A DNA stretch of 64,000 bases, taken from contig BDSI01000161.1 of the NCBI GenBank assembly GCA_003117195.1, forward strand, positions 41,624 through 105,623, written 5' to 3'. Positions 39,701 to 51,500 of this stretch are shown one piece after another. The position numbers and the translations under genes are program-made. Each line of letters begins with the position of its first letter. The stretch's first letter is position 1. The DNA is from Eudorina sp. 2006-703-Eu-15. Taxonomy: Eukaryota > Chlorophyta > Chlorophyceae > Chlamydomonadales > Volvocaceae. The notes beneath the pieces were generated by a model. That model saw nothing but the letters and a program-made list of their open reading frames with translations. It was not told where the DNA came from and did no database searches.

Positions 39701-42700
39701 CGACACGAGCGGTGACTCTGAAGCCGGTTCCAGGGGTTTTTAGGGCAGGTCAGGGGTACGGGTGCGGGTGCGGGACGGCGGGGACGGGGACGGGGGGTGT
39801 GGGGATGGCGGGTGCAGGATGGGACGGCGGGGGCGAGTGCGCCTCGGCCGCGGCGATGAGGATACATATTCGTGCACAGATCCAAAGGCAGGCAGGCGGC
39901 AGGCGCTGGCCCCGCTGCTGTGGTCGGTCGGTGTGGCCCCAGGGGCTCCACCGCTGACGGGCCACAGAGGGGTTGGCGCCTGACGGACTCCTGCGCTGCG
40001 GAAGGTATAAAACCCATTTCTCGATGCTGAGCCGCGGAAAGGGCCAACAGGGGGGCGGGGACGGGTGGGCGGGGGCACGTAGCGGGTTGGGGGGGGGAAG
40101 GGGAGGGGCGGATGGGCTGAAGGGCTGAAGGGCGCCCTCCCTAGGACAGGGGGAGTGAGCATTCGGGCAGTGATGTGGAATGGTAGAGGGGATTGGGAGC
40201 CGGCCGCGGCGCATGTTTACCAGCCACCCATATGCGCAAACCCTCTGTCTGCACACACCCCGCCCCTGACGCCCCAAGTCGCCCCTGCCCCTGCGCGGCT
40301 CCCCCTCCTCCCCCTCCTCCCCCTGCTCCCCCTCTCCCCCTCTCCCCCTGCTCCCCCCACCCCGGTCTCAGGGCCTGCTGGCCAACGCGACGGCCGCCTT
40401 CCCGGACGGCTACCTCCTCATCCAGAAGTCCTACCTGGAGTGCATCGGGGCGCGGGGCAAGGGTGGGTAGTGGGTGACACCGCCAGAGGACTGTCCGAGG
40501 GCGGCCGTCCGCAGTTGGCAGCCTTCGCGGCCAGCAGTGCTCCCCCGGGGAAAGGAAAAGGGAAGAACTGGGGGAAGGGCAGGGGCCGGGTGTCGGTAGG
40601 GTGCCGGCGCACAGAGAGGAGGTCCGGGCTGGTGCCGGGGCGGCTTGGGACACCGGTGGGCCCTCCCCACCTCAACGTCCACAGTCCCCGGCCCTCCCCT
40701 CTCCCGTCCGTCCGTCCGTCGGCGCATTACCTGCCGGTTTAAAGGGGCACCGCCTGGCGCCGTGTCGTGTCCACTCTCTCACGACTCCTCTGTTGCAAGG
40801 GCGCAGCTCCAGCATGTCTGCCAACTCCCTGCACCCCAGCCCCCCCCCCCCACCCGCCGCCCCGGGTGCTGCCAGGGTCCACCCCCGCCCGCCCCTCGTC
40901 ACGTCGCTTGTGTGGCCCTCCTCACCCCACTGTCCGTTCGGGGCTGCTCGCTCCCTCCGTATACATCCTCCCTCCCCCTTCTTCCCCGGAGTTGATTCTT
41001 CACCCGACTTTGCTCTGGCAGCAGCGCAGTTTGAATATGTCTACCAATGTCCTGTACCCCTCCCACCCGCCATCAGGTTATCTGGCGGCGCGCAACACGG
41101 GGGTGGTGACGTCCACCGGCGGCGGCAGTGACTCGAGGGGCATGGCGACCCGGGATCGCCTGGGTGAGGCGGGCGGGGCGGGGGGGGGAGGCGGGCGGCG
41201 GGAGGCAATGCTTCGCCGTCGTCGTCCATCCCAGCATCGGCGGTTATCGGTTTTGTGCTCTTTCGCGGTTTCGCTGCCTTGATTGACAAAAAAGGGGCCG
41301 GGAGACAGGCAAGGCGGCGGGAGGCCGGGGAAGGCGGCCGGCGAGGGGGCCGGCGAGGGGGCCGGCGGGCAGGCAGGAGGTGGGGAAGACGATTAGACGA
41401 GCCGGTGGCGTCCATTCCCTCAAGTGGTCTCTCAATGGTGTTTTCTGGCACCCGCGGCTGATCGCCCCCCGCGCCCCTCAGGTATTGCCATTGGTGTGGT
41501 GGCGGTGGTGGTGCTGCTGGTGGCCTCGGCCCTCTACAAGCGCCACACTCTCGTGCTGGGGGGGCAGGGCGGCTGGCGGCGGCGGCGGCGGGGCGGGCGG
41601 CGGCGCCCATCCCCGGCTACGGCCAGCAGACCACGCTGGTGGTGACGGTGGGTGGGGGGGGGGCGCGGAGGGGAGCTGCGTGACGGTTGGGTGGCGTAAG
41701 GGGAGGGGTGGTCTAGGGGGCAGGATAGGGCGCGGCGAGTTGGGAGGCTTGCACGGGGATTAGAGGGGGCGCAGGCACAAACCCAATCCAAACCCGCAGC
41801 CAGTCCGCCAGCCAGTCCGCCAGCCAGTCCGCCAGCCAGTCCGCCAGCCAGTCCGCCAGCCCGTCCGCCAGCCCGTCCGCCAGCCAGTCCGCCAGCCAGT
41901 CCGCCAGCCCGTCCGCCAGCCCGTCCGCCAGCCAGTCCGCCAGCCAGTCCGCCAGCCAGTCCGCCAGCCAGTCCGCCAGCCAGTCCGCCAGCCAGTCCGC
42001 CAGCCAGTCCGCCAGCCAGTCCGCCAGCCAGTCCGCCAGCCAGTCCGCCAGCCAGTCCGCCAGCCAGTCCGCCAGCCAGTCCGCCAGCCAGTCCGCCAGC
42101 CAGTCCGCCAGCCAGTCCGCCAGCCAGTCCGCCCAGTCCGCCAGCCAGTCCGCCAGCCAGTCCGCCAGCCAGTCAGCCCGTCCCAGCCATCCCTCAACCC
42201 CACATGATCTGGGCAGGGGGCTGTAAGTGCTTGTCGACTGTCCGTCCCACGCACTGCAGAATGGCGAGATGGGGAGGCCCCGCCTGACCCGGCGTGCCCG
42301 CCACCCCTGCCCCCTCACTGATGTCCCCTAACCACCCCCTAACCACAAAACACTCCCCATTACTGGTATGTCTACCAATTTCCTATACCTCCCCCCGCCC
42401 GCTTTACCGCCCTCAACCCCCCTCCCACCCGCCAGGACATCCAGGACAGCACCTCTCTCTGGGAGTCGCTCCCCGCCATCATCATGGACCTGTCGCTGAA
42501 CATCCATAACCACTGCGTACGGCAGCTAGTACGGCGGTACCAGGGCTATGAGACCCACACGGAGGGTAGGTGCTGGGTGGGGGCCTGGGAGGGTGGGGAG
42601 GGCCGGGCGAGGAGGAGGTACCCGCTGCGGCCGCACCTCCCCGACACGTCCCCCTTGGTGCTCTTCATGATAGGTATAAGGTAATCATTCCGGGTTGGGT

Positions 42701-45700
42701 TTCGGTTGCATGCTGCTCTTTCGGTTTTCTGCACTTGCATGGCGCCGCCGGTGGTGGCGCGGCTTCTTTGCTTTCGCCTGCGTTTCCTCCTTTGCCTTGC
42801 AGGTACCGGTAATTATCGTTGGTCAGTATTCGTTGCCGGGCTGGGTGTGTCTGGGCTGTTTCTTTTCAATCCCCGACACGTCCCGGCGCTCCCCCGTCCC
42901 CCCCCCGCCCCGGCCCCCCCCCCCGCCCAGGTGACTCCTTCACACTTGCGTTCCACTCGGCGGTGGAGGCCACCTCCTTCGCCCTGGAGCTGCAGGTGGG
43001 CCCTCTGGTGGGGGGGTCTAGGGGGGAGGTCCAGGGGGGGAGCCGGGGGGGAGGTCCAGGGGGGGACAGTGCAGGGTAGGGGCGGGCCAGGTGGTGGAAA
43101 AGCGACCAGGCAGGGACGGAGGGGGTTTATAGGTAATTGGTAGACATTTTCCGACCGCGCTGCTGCCAAAGCGACGGTTCGACTGGAATATTTGGTTCAG
43201 TACCATAGATCGCCGGCGGCGACGACGGTGTAGGGGGGAACGCTCAAGCTATGCATGACAGCGTCGGGGGCATGGCGAAATGATGGAACGTTGCCGCCGC
43301 CCACGTCTCTCCCCGCCGCCCGATATCCGCACCGCAGACGGCGCTGATGGAGAGCGACTGGCCCGCGATGCTGCTGGACCACCCGTCCGGGTCGGAGGTC
43401 TTCCTCAAGACCAGGGCCGCGGCAGCTGCAGCTGCCGCCGCCGCCGCCGCCGCCGCCGCGGTCGCCGCCTCCAGCGCTGCGCTGTCCACGCCGCCCTTCT
43501 CCCAGCCCCTGTCCGACGCCAGCCCCCGCACCACGCCGCTCAGTCAGCAACTGCTGTCCGTCCACACGGGGCCCATCAGTGAGGAGATGGACGGACACAC
43601 AGCGGCCGACGGCGGCGGCGGCGGCGGCGGCGGCGGTGACAGCAGCCGCGCATTGAGCGTCGCCGCCGTCTATGGCGGCGGTGACGCCGTGACTTCGCAT
43701 GGCCCCGTGCCGCTGACGGCTGCGGCAGGCGGCAGCTCGGCGGGCGGCTGTTCCTCGCGGTGGCAGCTGCCGTACACGTCCCATGGGTCGCTGCCGCTCA
43801 GCAGCCGCCCGGCCTCCCGGTCGATTCTGGTGCAGCAGCTCCGACGGCTCAGCACTGGCGGCGGCGGCGGGCTGGCGGAGGCGGCGGCGCGTCGCCGGTC
43901 GCTGTCGGCCTCCGCGTCGGCGAAATCGCCGCTGCGGGGCGAGGGTCTTCTGGCGGAGGGGCAGCCGGGCGGGGGCAGGTACAGCCTGGGCGAGACGGCG
44001 ATGGCGCTGATGCTGGTGCGGGGACACGACGGCCGGGGAGGAGCCCTCGCAACGGCGGGGGCGGAAGCCGCCGCCGCCGGCGGCGGTGCCACGGCGGGCG
44101 GCGGGGGTGGCGTGGAGGGGCGAGTCGATTCGTGGCTCTTGGGCAGGTCAGCCTCGGATCGGAGTTGGCCTGTGAGGCTGCGGCGGCTGGGCGGCCCCAA
44201 GGCCGTCTCCAGCCGCCGGCTGGGCATCGGTGTGGGGGCCGCGGCGGAGAGCGGCGGCGGCGGCGGCAAAGCGGCCGGCGTTTTAATGAGCAGCTCCGCG
44301 GCTGCCGGGGTCACCGCCGCCACCGCTGGGGAGACCCGGCCACGTAGCGTGAACGCACTGGCGGCGGCGCCGCCGCTGGTGCAGCGGCTGCCTGCGGAGG
44401 CGGCGGAGGCGGCAACCCGCGGCGGCGGCACCCGGCCCGGGGACAACGTCCTGGTTCGCTTGACGTCCACGCCGGCGGCGGGGCTCCGCTCTGTGAGTGC
44501 CAAGCGGGCCGGGCAGCGTGGCGGCGGCGGCGGCGGCGCGGTCGGGGCGGCGTCGCTGCCGTCGCCGCTGCGCGTCGGCGGCCGCGCCGCCTCCGCTAAC
44601 TCGCTGACGCTGCGCGCGCACCCGCCGCCGCCGCCGTCTCCGCTGCGTCCCGTCGGCACAGCCTCCCAGCGCCGCCGCTCCGCCGTCGTCAACCCCTTCG
44701 CTGCCGTGCGGCCCGGCTCGCTTTCTTCCGCCTCACACGACTGGCTGACGGGGTACGACAGCGGTCTGACGCCGCGGGGCAACAGTGTGCTGCTGCCGAC
44801 GGGGCGCAGCATGAGCCGCTTCGCGCTGGGCGCGTACGGCAGCGGCGGCGTCCCTTCCGCCGCCGCCGCCGCCGCCGCCACCTCGATCTCGATGGCTCAA
44901 TCGGTGCCGCGGACGTGGGGTCTGCAGCAGCGGCTGCAGCTGCTGCAGCGGGCGTCGCTGCAGCTGCCGTATGCCCAGGACGAACCGGAGGGCCAGTCCA
45001 GGGAGGGCTCCATTGGCGGCGGCGGCGGCGGCGGCGGCGGCGCGCCTGCCGCAGACGCGGACGGGCTCGAGCGCGGCGGCGTCACGTCGCCGTCTGGGCC
45101 TGGCGCTGGGGCCCCCGCCGGGGAGGCGCCGGGGAGGTCCACCTCCAGGGAGGGCTACCGGCGGCGCAGCGCCAGCGCCAGCGGCAGCAGCGCCCAGTTG
45201 CAGCCCCAACCCCAGCCCCAACCCCAACCCCAGCCCCAGTCCCAGCCCCAGTCTCAGCCCCAGTCCCGGGATCCTGAGGTTTCGGAGCGGGGGCCGAGCG
45301 GCTGCAGGAGCAGGACGGGGTCGCGGCACGGCGACGCGGGGACCAGCGGAAGTCACTGCAGAGCCCTGGAGGGCGAGTTCGGCGGCGGCGGTGGCACCGG
45401 CGGCGGAGGCAGTAGTAACGGAGCGCTGCGGGGTCTTGGCAGTAGCAGGCGCCTGCGGGGCGCCATGTCGGGGTCGCTGCGGCGGAACTCCTGCCTGGAA
45501 GACGGCACGGGCGACGGCGCCGGGGGAGGAGCCCCCGCCGCAGTTGAGATCGGGCTGCCCAGGCGCCGGACGGGGGCCGGCATGCTGGCGGCACGCGCGC
45601 TGGGGCGGGGCAGCGCCGGCGGCGACAGTGGCAGCGGCAGCAGCGGCGGCGCCGCCGCCGTCAGCTTCGCCTGCGCTGCTGCTGCTGCTGCTGCTGCATC

Positions 45701-48522
45701 GGCTGCGGCGCAGCTGGACTCCAACACGGGGCAGCTGACCGACCCGGATGTCTTCTCCTCCGCCAAAGGACGAGAACAATCAGGAGTGGAGCAGGAGCAG
45801 GAGGAGGCGGCGGAGGAGGAGGCGGACGAAGGCACGCTGCGGAAGTTGTCCACCGTCGTTGCGTCGGATGATGAGCAGCGCCGGTCGCGGTCGTACACCA
45901 GTCTGCACCTACCCCGGGTCCACTCGGTTCGCACCCTGCAGGGCAGGGGCGCGCAGGGGGGCGTCTCCGGTCGGGCCGACGGGGGTGGCGGCGGCGGCGG
46001 CGCCGCCACGGCGGCGGCGGCGGCGGCGACGGGGGCCCAGTCGAGGTCGGATAGGTCGCAATCCCGTTCGCAAGCTCGGGCGGCACGCAAGCTGCAGGAG
46101 AGGTTCATTCATACGATGGGGTCGCATTCCGATTCGGATTCGGATTCGGATTCCGGCCGCGCGACATCGAACGACTCGACGTCGAATTCGAACGACGATG
46201 ATGACGAGCGGGACGACGACGTGGGGCGGCTGAGCATCTCCCTCGCGATCCCCGGCCTGGCGACGCGGCCGCTGCGGCAGCGGACCGCCAGCGGTGGCGG
46301 CGGCGGCGGCGGCGGTGGGTCCGGCTCTCCCAGGAGTCCGAGCGTGCGGGCGGCGCGGGTCGCGGGCATCGTGGCCTATGTGCCGTACACGGGCGTCGGA
46401 TCGGACGTGCCGATGACGGCGACTTCAGCCGATCAGGACGTCACGCGACCCGTGGGGCTTGTACGGCCGGCGGAGCGGACGGCCGGCGGTGTCGCCGCCG
46501 CCGCCGCCGCGGCAGCGGCGGCGGCGCCAGCCGGCGTCGCCGTCATCCGCGACGTTGACCGCGACGCGGCGTACGGCCACGGCGTCGATCCATCGGCAGT
46601 GCCGGAGGACGCGGTGTTCGACAGCACCCTCTCGCAGTACGTACGGCTGGCAGATGCCTATCCGTCGATGCAGGGTTCATCGCCGCCGCCGTCGGTGCTG
46701 CCGATGCCGGCGGGGCCCGCCAGCCTACAGACCTCCCCCATACCCCACAACACCTCCCGCGCGCGACTTGAGCGGGGCAACAGCCTCGTCGCCATCGGCG
46801 CCGCCGCTGCCGCCGCCGCCAGTGCGGTGGCCCGCCCCGCCCGCCGCCACTTCCCGCAGGCTGACGGCTCCGGATCCGACCCGGACTCCTCCCCGCAGAT
46901 CGTCTCCCCCTTGCCCATGCCGCAAGCCCTCCAGGGAGCCCTACCGCAGCCGCAGGCCCGCCATCCCGACTCGGCCTGGCGGCGGCCTCCTGCCGGCAAC
47001 GGTGCGGGCGTCGGGCGCGGCGGCGGCGGCGGCGGCGGCGGAGGAGGAGGAGGAGGAGCGCTCGGCATCAACAGCGTGCGCGGCTGCGCCGCTGGGCCGG
47101 CCGCGGCGCAGCTGGAGCAGCAGCAGGAAGGGGATGAGGAGGAGGAAGACGGAGAGGCGGCGGGAGGGGGTTTCCGAAGGGGGGAGCTGAGCTCGCCGCT
47201 GCGTGTACCGCCCCTGCTGCAGGCCGGTAACACCCGACTGGGGCTGAACCGCCCCGCCGCCGTCATGGCAAGCAGCGGCGCGGCCGCGGCCGCCTGCCTG
47301 GTCAGTCCCGCCGCCGCCTCCCTGGTCAGTCCTGCAGCCGCCGCTGGCGGCGGCGGCGGCGGCGGCCGCGTCAGTCGCGCCAGCCACAGCGGCACCATCT
47401 CCGAGTCCATCCGCAACCTCTCCCGCCGCCTCTCCGACTCGGTCAACTTGGCGCGGCTGGCGCTGACCGGCCACGGCGCCTCCGTCGCCGCCGTGCACCC
47501 CTCGCCGACGCCGATGCCGACGCCGATGCCGATGCCGCCGCTGCCGTCGCACCCGCCGGCGACGCCCCTGTCGCTCACGACGGGTGCCTCGTACATCCAG
47601 ACCGGGCCGGGGGACTTCCCGGGAATACGGGAGGGGCAGGAGGAGGAGGCGGAGGACGGGGGGTTCGAGGGCGAGTTTGACGCGACGGGGCACAGCGGCC
47701 TGTTGTACGGCGCCGCCGGGGCGGTGCCGTCGCAGCACAGCGGGCGGCTGCCGGTCGCGGGGTCGCTGATCGGCGCGGCGGCGGATGCGACCGGCGCCGC
47801 GGCGGCGGCGGCGGCGGCTGCCGGTTTGCCCGGCACGGCCCCGGCGGCGGGTTCACTTGCGCCTGCGTCCGGCAGGGGCGGCGGCGGCGAGCGGCCGTCC
47901 AGCCACCGGACGTCCCGCAAGGGCTTCTGGAGGGGGAGCAACAAGGTGAGGGCGGAAAGTAGGAGTGGGAGCTGTCGTACGTTCGTACGGCCACAGGGAT
48001 CGGGGTCGGGGTCGGGGCATTCTGTACGGCACTTATGACGGTACGTGGTAGCCCACGGGACGGAATGATATTGTGTGGCAGCTACGGGGGCCTGCGTGGC
48101 CCGACTAGGTCCCGGAGCATCTGCCCCCCTGCCTGGCCGGCCACTTTGCTCGGAACCCGCGTCCTGGCCAATGAGTGCAGGTCGCGCGTTCCTTCGGTAC
48201 GGCGCTGCTGTACGAGACCTTGAGGGCCGCCAGCATCAGCAACCTGGGAACCGCCGCCGCCGCCGCCGCCGCCGCGTCCCCGATGGAGGCCGAGGGGGGC
48301 GCCAGAGGGGTTTGGAGTCCGCCCAGCACGCGGCAGCTGCAGGGGGGCCCGCGGGGCGGCGGGGCAGCGGCGTCGGGGAGGCCGCCAGAGCTGCAGCCGC
48401 CGCCGCCGCCTCCTTCTCAGTTGCCGCCGCAATCGATCTCGTACCTCTACGACCCACAATCACATCCGCAGCGGACAGATCCGCTGATCCTGCCAACCCT
48501 GCAGCCGCCGCAGCCGCCGCCT

Positions 48523-48553
<31 letters not shown>

Positions 48554-51500
48554 CGGGCGCGTGGTGGTGGACGAGGCGACCCACGGGTCTGTTGGCCTCT
48601 CTGGTGGCGGCGGCCGGCGGCGGCATCCCCGCGACGGAGCGTCCATCGCCGTTCCGTCACCAACCGCGTACGACACCGGAGCTTTCTTGTACGACGACAT
48701 CAATTCCGTCGGGCGCTGTCGTACCGCCTGATGGGTCCTCCTTCCAGAACACCAGCAGCATGGACGGCCTGACGTTGAGGGAACGGCCGTCGATGTACGG
48801 CAACGGCGGCACGGTCACGTCGGCTGAGAACTCGGCCGTGTGGTACGGCGCCGCGAGCAGTCCCCCCGACGTGGCCGCCAAGACGCGCAGCATGGTCCTG
48901 CGGCCGCAGGTGTCCCATGGGTCGCTCTGGTCGGATTCGAGGGCGCTCCGCTTCGCCTCCCAGCCGCCGCCCGCCTGGTCGAACTCGCACTCGCGGCCGC
49001 ACTCGCGCTTCGTCGCCGGGCACAGCCACCCACAGCTCAACAGCGCGAGCAGCAACAACAACATCGATACTCTCGTCAAGAACAGCAGCACCAGCACCTA
49101 CAATTTCAAGAATGACAACAACGCGGCGTGCGACGCCCCCGGCGGCGAATCGCCGCGGCCCGACCCGGACCGTCCGTCCCTGCGGTTCACTCCCTTGCAG
49201 CAGCAGCTGCTGAACCAGCAACAACAGCAGCAGCAGCAGCAGCAGCCAGCGGCAGTTGAGCCCTACGCTGCGCGGGGGGTGTCCTCGCGAACCACCGCCG
49301 GTGAGCCCCAGCAGCAGCCGGCGGGCCCCTATGGCTCGTCACCGGCGGCTCTGCTGCCCTGGAGCAACAGGCACAACTCCGGGTCGCGCCGTCGCGATCC
49401 AGCGGGCGCCCGGCCCTCCGACGTCGAGGGCGGGGGACAACCCGGCGGCGGTGGCGGCAGCGGCAGCGAGCCGCAGGGGACGACCCGGGGCGGCGGCGGT
49501 GGCGGCGAGGCGGAGGGCGACGAGGGCGTGGCGTCGCAGCCCCTGACCCCCGGCACGGGCGGTGCGCACCTGCAGACCCTGCAGACCCTGCAGGAGGTGT
49601 CGCCAGGCAGCCCGGGCCCAGGCAGCCCGGCGCCGGGCAGCCCGCTGATCCGCACCGGCGGCGGCAGCGCCACCGCCGCCGGCAACTCCAGCCGCCGCCG
49701 CCGCGGCGGCGGCGGCGGCGGCAGCGGCGGCGGCGCGCTGGCGGGGCCGCTGCGGGCGGGGCGGATGGCGTCGGAGGCGCTGATGCGCCTGGCGACGGGC
49801 TCCCGGCGCCGCATCGCCAGCCAGAGCAGCGGCCGCGGCGGCGGCGGCGGCGGCGGCAGCCGCGGCGACGGCGGCGGCGGGCACGTGCTGCTGTTCCGCG
49901 GCTTCCGGGTGCGGGTGGGGATGCACTCGGGGCTGGACGAGCTGAGTGACGTGTTTTGGACGAAGCGCAGCGGCCGCCGGGCGTACAGCGGCCCCGCGAT
50001 GCGCCTGGCGCGGCTGCTGTCGGATGCGGCGCTGGGCGGCATGGTGACGCTGTCGGCGGCCACCCTGGAGCTGCTGAGGCCGCTGCCGAATGAGCGGCTG
50101 CCGGCGGGGACACTGGTGTGGCATTGCGGCAGGTGGGGTGGGAGGATCGGTTAGGTCGGATGGGCGGGGGCGCGCTTGGGTGGACAGGAGGGGTGCTGTT
50201 CTGTGCTGTTCTGTGCAATGCTGTTCTGTGCTGTTCTGTGCAATGCTGTGCTGTGCTGCGCTGTGCTGTGTAATACGCTAATACCGCATGCCCGGGTCGG
50301 TTGGCCTAGTCACATGCTTCACCCCGTCCGCCCTCCACCCCCGCCCGCCCTCCCGCCCCCAGGTTCCAGGTGGCCGACAAGGACGGGACCGCCCAGCTGG
50401 ACGTGTTCCAGGCGCTGCTGCCGTCGCTGCTGCCCCGGCTGCAGGTGTTCCGCGGGATGCCGCTGCGGGTGGTGGCGGCGCTCATGCCGGGGCTGATGGA
50501 CGCGCCGGTGGGCCCCGTGGCGCTGACCGCCTGCCAGGTGTGTGTGTGTGTGTTAGCAAGGAGAAAAGCTGAGCCGTGTGTGTGTGTGTGTGTGGTCAGG
50601 GCCCCTAGGGCTGGGCTAACCTCCCCGGTGGTCAGGGCCCCTAGGGCTGGGCGGGCGGCCCCATCGTGGAGTGGGGTGTGGGGGTGTGGGGGTGTGGGGC
50701 GGGATGTCCCCGAGGACCGCCTGCTGGCTGGCCTGCCTCGGACGGCCCCCACCCGCACCCGCTTCCCATCCTCCGAACCAGTTCTCACCTCCCACCTCTC
50801 CCTCTCCCGGTGCGGCCGCGGCAGGTGGTGGGCGTGGAGGTGCTCCGCAGCTGGGACCTGGCGGTGGCGGAGAGGGCTCTGGAGATGTTCCGGTGGCAGG
50901 CGGCGGAGGTGGTGGCGGAGCATGGGGGCACACTGGTGGAGCTGGAGGGGGGGGCCGCGGTGGCGGCCTTCACGGCGCCGGTGAGGGCGGGGACTGCGGG
51001 CTGGCGGGCGGGCTGCATGGCTGGCTGGCGGGCGGGCTTGCCTACCTGCTTGCCGTGTCCGTCAAGGAGGCGGCCCGTGTCCCCCCTAAAGGACACCCGG
51101 GGATCTGAGCTGACCGCCGTCAAGGTGGAGGGGATGGCGGCTGTGCGCAGCCGGCAGCCCCTCCCACACGGGGAGGGATGGATGGAGGGAGGGCGCCTTT
51201 GGGCGCCTTGGGGTGCAAGGAGGGAAAGGGGGCAGGCTCGTGGTGGTGGGGGGGCGGGATTCCGTCCGCCCCCTGCAGTCCGGGGGTGCCCGGGTGCAGG
51301 AGACTGCGTTGCGTCTGGGCTGCGCAACATTTGAGTCGCCATAGCGAACGCGTTGATCCGTGGACCCCCACCACCGTTGATCCGTGGACCCCCACCTACG
51401 CCGCAACTCCCTTCCCGCCCCCTCCCCTGATGAATATCTGTATCGATTTCCTATTTGCCTCCCGCCCCCTCCGCTTCCCCCTTCCCTCGGCGCGTGATCC

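Noticed and set aside
41797..42178. Possible CRISPR-like array
   Set aside because: The 12-bp units are back to back with no spacers; this is a minisatellite in an intron.
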